From assembly GCA_003024785.1 (NCBI GenBank), contig PUQB01000333.1:62001-126000 (forward strand): DNA of 64,000 bases. The letters are read 5' to 3'. The stretch's first letter is position 1, and every line of letters begins with the position of its first letter. Positions 56,454 to 64,000 of the stretch are shown here, piece after piece. This stretch comes from Selaginella tamariscina (lineage: Eukaryota; Streptophyta; Lycopodiopsida; Selaginellales; Selaginellaceae). Below the pieces are notes generated by a model. That model was not told where the DNA came from, made no database searches, and saw nothing but the letters and a program-made list of their open reading frames with translations. The translations under genes were made by a program, and so were the position numbers.

Positions 56454-56573
56454 TGTGAGAGCTCGGAATATAAAAATGTGTATAATCATTAGTTCAGAAA
56501 CCCTAACTTATATATACAAGAGCGAGCGCTAATAATAATATGTGCACATGCAACCTTACACGTGGATCTTACA
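56454..56573 (-). repeat. 5' LTR of the gypsy fossil
   Basis: 120 bp, colinear with 51747-51907 apart from one missing block. Same TG...CA ends. Confidence 0.9.
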
Positions 56574-56771
56574 AATATATTTTAAGCTTACTTAACAGGG
56601 ATGGGATATTTTAGAAATAATAAGTATGATCTTTATGATTTCACTATGGTGTAAGATGTTTTTTCTACAAAAAGGTATTTTCTAGAAGCATTTATATCCT
56701 CATATATAATACACCTATGTATATATATGTGCATGTACATATATGGACACACATGTATAATCTACATTAAT

Positions 56772-56805
<34 letters not shown>

Positions 56806-57250
56806 ACTATTTTAATTCATGTAATATTTAAGAATTAATTATATGTTTTTCATATAATATGTTATGTTTAAAATGTGTGCATAATTTTTAATTCAATTAA
56901 CCAGTGAGTGGAAACCTGCAGTAATACTTATTATTAATTATTATTAATGATGTGGCATTTTTCAAATTTGCAATGAGTCAAATGCATTATAATAATTTAA
57001 AAAAAGATAATTTTAAATATGTAGTGACATTTTGTATTTTATAAATTGAATATTGAAACATTTTTAATACTAAAATAAAATTATTCATGCACAAATATGT
57101 GAATAAAAAATAAAAATGTGTGTTTTTGATTTACATGAATTAAATAACATAAAATCTTCATATTATATGTCATAGATGTACATACACACATTTTCTCACA
57201 TTTGTGAAGCTTAATTTATCTTAAATATATTAATTAAATATATTATCTTG
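56574..57250. repeat. Long direct repeat, left copy, part 2
   Basis: Continues the left copy after the gypsy insertion and matches about 63450-64000. Shared landmarks include AAAAAGGTATTT, CTAGAAGCATTTA-ATCCTCATAT, GTGCATGTACATATATGGAC and AATTAACCAGTGAGTGGAAACC. The right end of the match is unknown because the right copy runs off the window. Confidence 0.75.
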
Positions 57251-57574
57251 TTAATCTCTTTTTAAATTATAAAAATAAAAATAATTAAATTGATGCTTAG
57301 GTGACATGCCACATTATTACCAGCAAACTACATCATTTAGCACATATACCCTAAATGTACTGCATAACAATCTGCTCATAACATCGCTTCACAAGCGAAT
57401 TTTATTTAAATATGGTGGATAAAATGTTGATAACAGGCACATATACGATTTATTTTGTGTATAGATATATGTTTTTTATATAATTATCCCATTTAACATA
57501 ACTGTATTGACATTCTAGTTTGTTTGTAACACTATAGTATATTCTTTGAATACACATAATCTATAACGTTCAAA

Positions 57575-57646
57575 GCCTTCCTAGCTCAGCCGGTAGAGCG
57601 CATGACTTTTAATCATGTGGTCATGGGTTCGAATCCATGGATGGCG
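57575..57646 (+). tRNA. tRNA-Lys (UUU)-like gene with a shortened T arm
   Basis: Cloverleaf elements are present. The acceptor is GCCTTCC pairing with GGATGGC with one U-U mismatch. The D arm is GCTC...GAGC. The anticodon stem is CATGA/TCATG around a CTTTTAA loop, giving anticodon UUU. The B box is GGTTCGAATCC. Compared with the plant tRNA-Lys consensus, one base is missing from the 3' side of the T stem. This leaves either a 4-pair stem or a shifted stem with an 8-base loop. No intron. It is followed by few T residues for pol III termination. It may be a real gene with a consensus error or a recent pseudogene. Confidence 0.75.
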
Positions 57647-58600
57647 AATTAATGTATGCATGAACGTATATGTACATAAAAATATTATATGTGAAATATT
57701 AGATGGTACAGCAAAAGTTACATATGTTGAGATATTTACCCTCATTAATCTTAAGCAAATTATTATAAATAATGTATCAATCCCAATTATTAAATTCAGT
57801 TAATGGTTTGCAAATGAGCTTAAAGTATTTTAGATGTACGATTACATAACTAAAGAAGGTATTAAGGTTTAATAACCATCGTGAGTTTTTTTAGGTTTTT
57901 GAAGGATATTAGAGGCAATCGCTGTAATTTAACCTTTATTTATTATTAATTATGAATTTCTTTCTATTTAAACATCTATAGTATAAATGTCTATCGTTTT
58001 AAAAGAGTACGTGGACTGTAAAACCTATGATCATGAATATTAAGAGGTTATTTAAATATTAGAAAGAAAATAAATTCATTTTTAAAATCTAATCTCATAG
58101 TTGTCAATTTTTAATTGTTAAACACGTTTACATGCTGTTGTTGTGCGTGTGTATGTGTTGCTTTATAATGTAATCATGTAACTTTTGATTGCAGGCCATG
58201 TCCGTGAATAATATTGAAGAGTTAGATACAGATACGTGGTCATCTTTGCATCTGAATTATATATATCATCTTATAAATTCATTTTTATAAAAGCAAAAAG
58301 CATTAAGATAATTATACATCTTGTGATTTTTGTACTAAACTCCTCTCTCTCTCTTTTTGTTCAATCATACGAGACTTTCCACACAATCCATCTTAACAAT
58401 TGAGAATATTGGCTTTGTATAACATGAGATCACATGGATTAAAAAGAAGTTAAAGATGTATATAATGAACTTATACATGATGTTTTTAATAAGAAAAATT
58501 TTAAGTGATATATTATATATATTTTCAATATGGTATTGAAGTAATAATTTCTTGGGCATAGCTTTTGACTGAGACGTGTTCGAAGTCTTCCACCAGAAGG
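57647..58600. other. AT-rich DNA with no recognised feature
   Basis: Several hundred bases of AT-rich sequence without a supported gene. It could belong to the long direct repeat, but the other copy lies beyond the window. Confidence 0.5.
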
Positions 58601-61600
58601 ACTTCCACAGTGTAAGTCACAAATGGAATATTTTTTTATGAAAAAGAATCTGTGGGAATCGTTATGGAATCGATACCAAGTTGATAGTAGTAAACATGGA
58701 TGTGGTCAAAGAGTGGACCAAGTTGGACACTCGCACACTTGGCATTCTTGGTGTGTGGGAAAAATCTATCAATGTCATTTTGATATTAATAAAACCTTGA
58801 AACTGCTTTAAAGTTAGTTCTTAGTAAGACCACCAAGATGAACTTAATTGAAATGAAGATTAGTTTGGTGGCATGCTCAAGGCAGAATGATTAATTAAAG
58901 ATTTTACAAGTCAGCTTAAAGGCATTGTTAAGCAAATCAAGGCTTTCCAAACACCAATGAAGGTTAAAGATAGTGACAATGTAGCAATGTTCTTGAAGGG
59001 CATTTCTAATGTGTTCAAACTTGCCTCATGTAGACATGTTGCCAAAAAGACGTTTGACAAAGTCATCAATGAGATGTTTGCCTTGGAGACCTTATTGGGA
59101 ATGACCCAGATTGTGCAAATTCAACTCTTGATTTGGCATGTGTTGCTGTGAAGAACAAGGGTCTGTTTAGGAAATACTTGGGCCACACCAAAACAATGCT
59201 GCCAAGGGCAACACAACAACAATCAACCATGCAAGAAGAAACAATGGAGCGGAAGAAGAACAATGGACTTTGCAACACTTGCAAGAAACCATGACATTTC
59301 GCTTGTGATTGTCCAAATGAAGTTGCCAAGGCAAGCCAAGGAAATCCGAAAGACAAGCATGTTACTAATTTTGCACAAGAAGAGGATGATGCTATAAGCA
59401 ATGTTAGTCTCTTCATGTTTTCTAGCATTGACCTCCATGCTCTTGCTACCAAGGATTTTGAGTTTGGCCTTCTAGATCCAAGAGAAGTTGTGTGGTTGGA
59501 AAGTGGAGCTAACCAACACATGACACATATTCAAGAATTATTCAGCCAATTAGAGCCATTGCTAGTTGACAAGAGAATTTTCTTGGGTAACAACTACTCA
59601 CATAGTGTGTTTGGAGTTGGGACCATTAAAGTTCGTCTTGCCTCTAGACATGTTTTGGTTGTGAATGGTATATATTTTATTCCTAATGTCAAGAAGACTC
59701 TCTTTCTATTGGCAAGGTTGCAAACCATAATATGAATCTTATCTTCAATAAAACACAATGCTTAATCATGAAGGACAACCATATTGTAGCAAGTGGGAGA
59801 CGTTATATGATGGTTTGTATAGACTTAATGCGGTGGTAGAGTTACCCAAAACAACCTCGATAGCAGCTGATGTTTGCAGGTCCTCATTCTCCAGTGGATC
59901 TCTAGACATGGCATCGTCGACTGGGACACACAAACCTCCAAGACATTAAAAGACTTACAAGCAAACGCGCATGGCTAATGGGCTTCATATTACTCACAGT
60001 TGCTGATGTTTTGTGAACTGTGTGTGCTAGCAAAGCAACACAAATTCCCATTTAAGTCTAGTGCTGCCACAAGAGCTATAAAATTCTTGGAACTGGTTCA
60101 CTTTGATGTTTGCACAATGCCCATGCTATCTAGAGATAACAAGTTACTTTGTCACTTTTGTGGACGATTACTCATGCATAATTGCTGTCAAGTTTCTTGC
60201 TAGAGAGCTTCAAACAGGCAAGAAATTTAAGAAGTTTTGCAGTGATAGTGGCAGAGAATACACCTCTAAGCAGTTCATCAAGCTTTGTGATGATGCTAGC
60301 ATCGAGAGACAGTACTCAATCCTAGACACCCAATGATAGAACATGATAGCTGAGAGAGCAAACAAGATGCTCCACTCCTTTCTTTGAGATGCTGGTTTGC
60401 TGAAGCTTTTTGGTGTGATGTTGTAGCAGCAACGTAGTGTATCTAGAAACCACCAGTTTACTTTGGTTGTCAGACACCATATGAGCTTTGGCACAGAAAG
60501 GAATCAAATCTTAGGCACTTGAGAATCTTCGGATGTGTGGCATATGCATTTCTTCCAAACAAGCAAAGTAACAAGCTTGTAAACTCAAGTCCCAAAGCTA
60601 CTTGCTGGGATAAACAATCAAATGAAGGCATACAAGTTCTTCAATTTGTCTAGCTCAAAGATCTTTCACAGCCGGGATGTGATTTTTGACAAGTCTTAGA
60701 CTTATTCTACTCACAATCTTATCGTAGCCATCGACCCACCAATCAAGTGTCGACGATTTGTGGTGGTTGCAAGTGATGACGAAGAAGATTTTAGCCCTAG
60801 GGTTGGAACACTTCCAGTACTAGAACGTGTCTCTAGCACTAGATCTTCTTGGTCTAAAAGGGTCATCTTCACATGTAGGCAGTGAGTCAGGCTTGGGTGG
60901 GAGCACCTAGGCTTCCCCCATTCTTTGCAGATCCACCAGATTGCGTATGCTTACAACAAAAGCTGGAGTGCAATTCTAGGAGAGGCTTGACCTTCAGATG
61001 CTCGACGAGCTTCACGACATGCTTAGTGTATATAAACAAATATAAGTGATTCTAATGCATTTTATTTCTCTACTCCTCCAAATTGTAGCAAACAATGCTC
61101 GAGCTTCCAGATCCAGTTTTCTAATTACACTTTTCACAATGCCGTGGTATTCTCGTCCCAATAATTTACGAGAAGTTCTCTCTAGTTTTGAGCAAGAGCA
61201 GTGGTGTGCAACAACAAACTCAGAGTACTCGTCCCTCCTAGAGAATGAAACTTGGGAGCTCGTGGATCTTCCTCTAGGCAGAAAACCAATCAAGACAATG
61301 TAGATCTTTTGACTCAAGACTGGCTTGGATGGCAATGTCAAGTACAAGGTTAGATTAGTCACCAAAGGCTATTCTCATATAGAAGACCTAAATTTCAACG
61401 AGACTTTTTCTCAGGTCGTGAAGATGGTGTTGATCAGGCTCCTCCTCAACATTGCAATGCAACCAAATCTTGAAGTGGAAGAGCTTAATGTCACAGTAGC
61501 TTTCTTAAACGATGACTTGGATGAAGATATTTTTGTCATGCAGCCCGAGGGATTTTGGTCCAAGGAAAAGAATGCAAACTTTGCAAACTTTACAAGGCTC

Positions 61601-62140
61601 TCTATGGACTCAAGCAATCTCCATGGCAGTGGTAATCTACACAAGTCAGGTTCAATATGCATTTACCTTGCTCTTTATGTCAATAATTGTCTTCTCTTTA
61701 GGTCCCAGGAAAGGTGTTACTGAAGCTCAAGCACAAGTTACATGCACATTTCAAGATGGTGGCTTGCTTCTGCCTCGGCATAGAGATTCTTCAAGATAGA
61801 GCATCTGGCACCATTCAATTGTTGCAATGCAAATATACAGAAGAAATTCTCCAGAAGTTTGGTCTTGCAGAGATCAACTCAGCAGTGACACCAATGGAAG
61901 TTGGTTCTCACCTTAGTAAGGACCAAGCTCCTCAGACACTAGAAACAACAGCATATGAGCAGGATCCCATACAGGCAAATGGTTGATAGTCTCGTCTACT
62001 TAATGGTATGTACACATCCGGACTTAGCATTTGCAGTGGGACATGTCTCTCAGTTTCTCAAGACTCCAAGACATGTCCACTAGCTTGCCGTCAAACGAAT
62101 TTTATGCTACCTCAAGGGAACTCAAATTTTTTTGCTCTCA
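58600..62140 (+). mobile_element. Ty1/copia LTR retrotransposon fossil 3
   Basis: Copia element on the plus strand, heavily decayed. Parts in order: gag remnant (58620-59260) with a zinc-knuckle remnant near 59265-59310; protease region with LESGANQHMTH (59480-59530); GAG-pre-integrase with CELCVLAKQHKFPF (60006-60060); integrase core (60100-60500); reverse transcriptase with VRLVTKGYSHIEDLNFNETF (61350-61420) and downstream sequence to 61960; and an RNase H start with a YLKGT-type motif near 62110. It is a different copia lineage from the 2-5.6 kb pair. It carries many breaks, more than ten, and is old. It lies between the two copies of the long direct repeat, but those are not proven to be its LTRs. 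Confidence 0.85.
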
Positions 62141-64000
62141 TATGTGTTACATACATTGTTTGCTGGTACTCTAGAACATATGGACACAAGCGCCATGCCA
62201 CCTAAGCATCAGTTTAATTGAGTACGGTGATAATTATAAACAAAAATAAAATATACATCAGGATGTAGCACCATGTGGGAGAATACCTTTGTATAAATTA
62301 TTATTAATCTTATAATTTAAAAGAGATTAACCAGATATAAATATATTAATTAATATATTTAAAAATAAATTAAGCTTCAGTGAGAAAATATGTGTATGTA
62401 CATTTATGACATACAATATAGAGATTCAATATGTTAATTAAGTCATGTAAGTGTTAAAATTACATATTTATTTATTTTATATATATATTTAAAATTATGT
62501 TAAATTTATTTTAATACTAAAAGAATTTCAGTATTCACTTATAAGATAATAACCAAATATGTAACATAAAAACTATTTTAATTTTTAAACTTAATATATA
62601 TTTCGATTAGATTCATTTTACTCAAATTTAACAATTAAAATAATATAATATAGAAATTTCTTCTTATTTTAAATTTATAATTATAATTTTTTCAGTTGTT
62701 AAATTTATTTTAAACTTTTTACATTGCTTTTTATTGCATAAAACTAAATTAATTTTTTGTTAGTTTAAGCTTTCTCATTAGTATAAATATAAAAAACGAA
62801 AATATAATTAAAATTGGAAGTATCCTAGACTATGGTTGTAAACATAAGTAGCTTATTAAATTAATTTTAAGAAAAAAATTATTAAAATGATAAATTTGAA
62901 TAGTAACGATCTCCTTATGCACATTTTCTAATGTCAGGTGGTAACTAGCTATTTTTTTACTAATTAGTTTTTTGCCTATTGGTTATTTAAAATTTGGAAG
63001 TGTGTGACGTTTACATGGCACTTATGTGGCCTCTATGACTTTTTTTGTGATGGCCAAATAATTGGGTAATTTTAATTAATTTAAATAATTATTTAACATA
63101 AATTATGTTAAAAAGTTTAATTCACTATTTAAAAATACAATAGTTAGGTAAAAAACAATAATTTCTAAAGGCTCTCTCACGCTCCTCTTGCATGTAAATA
63201 ATATTGAATTTATAAATTTATGTTTATAAATTTAAAGGAGGTTTATGAAATTCCATAAACCTTGTACAAATTTATAAACACAAATTTATATACATATAAA
63301 TGTTTATCTATGTACATTGTATGATTAGATATACAATATATATTTATGGTTTCTGATTCGTGCATATTGCACATTCGAGTCCGTATAAAAACTACGTAAG
63401 TTTGTGTGTGTGATATCTGCATATTTTACAGTGCAAAATATAATATTAATTACTTAATTCATGGGAATAAGATATTTCAAGAATATAATGAGCATGATCT
63501 TTGTAACTTTAGTACAGTGTAATATGGTTTTTGCAAAAAGGTATTTCTAGAAGCATTTACATCCTCATATACAATACACTATATATATATGTGCATGTAC
63601 ATATATGGACTGTATATATAACTATTTTAATTCATGTGATGTTTAAGAATTAATTAATAAATGTGTGCATAATTTTTAATTTAGTTAACCAATAAATGGA
63701 AACCTACAGTAATACTTTTATCAATGACATGGCATTTTCTAAATTTACTATGGGTCAAATAATCACTTGCTAATGAAAAATGTGCATTATGATATATTTA
63801 AAAAGATAATTTTTAAAAATGTAGTGGCATCTCGTATTTTATAAATTGATATTAAACATTTTTAATACTAAATTAAAATTATTTATGCACAAATATATAA
63901 ATAAATAATAAAATGGTGTGATTTTGCATTTACATGAATTAAATAACATATTAAAATCTTCATATTATATGTTCATAGATGTACATACACACATTTTTTC
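62141..64000. repeat. Long direct repeat, right copy, with the empty gypsy site
   Basis: Colinear with 50490-51746 and 56574-57250. It has no gypsy element: the sequence runs straight through the site (CAAAATATAATATTAATTAC, about 63434). It includes the hairpin at 63214-63289 and a roughly 90-bp stretch near 62220-62310 absent from the left copy. It runs off the right edge of the window. Confidence 0.8.
63214..63289. repeat. Hairpin in the right repeat copy
   Basis: Counterpart of 51514-51589, with arms AAATTTATGTTTATAAATTT and GGAGGTTTATGAA against TTCCATAAACC and AAATTTATAAACACAAATTT. Pairing is kept along most of the stem although the two copies have diverged. Confidence 0.75.

Larger units (their letters stand above)
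51747..56573 (-). mobile_element. Ty3/gypsy LTR retrotransposon fossil
   Basis: Full-length-looking gypsy element read on the minus strand. LTRs are 51747-51907 (3') and 56454-56573 (5'), each starting TGTAAGATCC and ending GAGCTCTCACA in element orientation. A purine-rich PPT (GAGAGGAGGGG) lies beside the 3' LTR at 51908-51928. In element order: gag with a CCHC knuckle (about 55300-56350), protease with DTGS (about 55200-55240), reverse transcriptase with FIDDVL (54150-54700), RNase H (53530-53930), integrase with HHCC and DDE parts (52330-53200) and a C-terminal tail. The order with integrase after RNase H places it in Ty3/gypsy. No clear chromodomain is seen. It is broken in roughly six to eight places. 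Flanks share AATA(T), consistent with a short target duplication. LTRs differ mainly by one block of about 40 bp plus few substitutions, so it is fairly young relative to the repeat it entered. Confidence 0.9.

Noticed and set aside
62141-64000. Calling the long direct repeats the LTRs of copia fossil 3
   Set aside because: Plausible, but the left copy lies several kilobases from the gag remnant with a tRNA-like gene between. The right copy has no visible end, so it was left as an open question.

Overview
This is nuclear DNA of a land plant. The genes have GT-AG introns, the telomere-type repeat is TTTAGGG, and the best-preserved genes are plant orthologues (type II vacuolar-type proton pyrophosphatase AVP2, plant EAF1, RFC4, VDAC, a membrane-anchored kelch protein). 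The background is very AT-rich and full of TG, TA and CT microsatellites, many inside introns. A non-flowering plant such as a moss or another bryophyte is a reasonable guess, but that is inference.

Layout. 1-2 kb: simple repeats. 2-5.6 kb: two related Ty1/copia fossils, minus strand. 5.6-7.2 kb: nothing recognised. 7.2-21.8 kb: a block bounded by 21-bp inverted repeats (7202-7222 and 21745-21765). It holds an FCP1/NIF-type HAD phosphatase-like gene (minus), a ParB-like plus DNA-methyltransferase-like gene (minus), two GC-rich arrays of the perfect palindrome GGCGGGATTAATCCCGCC, an internal block of telomere-like and TG repeats, and a DUF7869-type transposase-like gene (plus). I read it as one large decayed DNA transposon of about 14.6 kb. 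It is the most novel item here. 22.6-24.1 kb: a tandem repeat with a small non-coding LTR element (TRIM) inserted in it.

24.5-45.1 kb is the host gene island: kelch protein (plus), VDAC (minus), AVP2 (plus), EAF1 (plus), RFC4 (plus). VDAC and AVP2 are divergent; kelch and VDAC are convergent. Several of these conserved genes carry apparent one-base deletions, mostly in short homopolymers. This looks like consensus error, so frame breaks elsewhere must be read with caution.

45.6-46.1 kb: a 454-bp Mutator-like deletion derivative that keeps an exon with a zinc knuckle. 49-50.2 kb: a zinc-independent MDR-family oxidoreductase (minus). From 50.5 kb on there is a long direct repeat (left copy 50.5-51.7 plus 56.6-57.25 kb; right copy 62.1-64 kb). 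A Ty3/gypsy fossil (51747-56573) sits in the left copy, and the right copy shows the empty site. Between the copies lie a tRNA-Lys-like gene (57575-57646) and a third, badly decayed copia fossil (58.6-62.1 kb).

The host genes are housekeeping functions (proton pumping, outer-membrane channel, NuA4 scaffold, DNA replication clamp loading) and do not form a shared pathway. The genes inside the 14.6-kb block may form one: a transposase-like protein, a ParB/methyltransferase-like protein and arrays of an 18-bp palindrome that could be a binding site for one of them.
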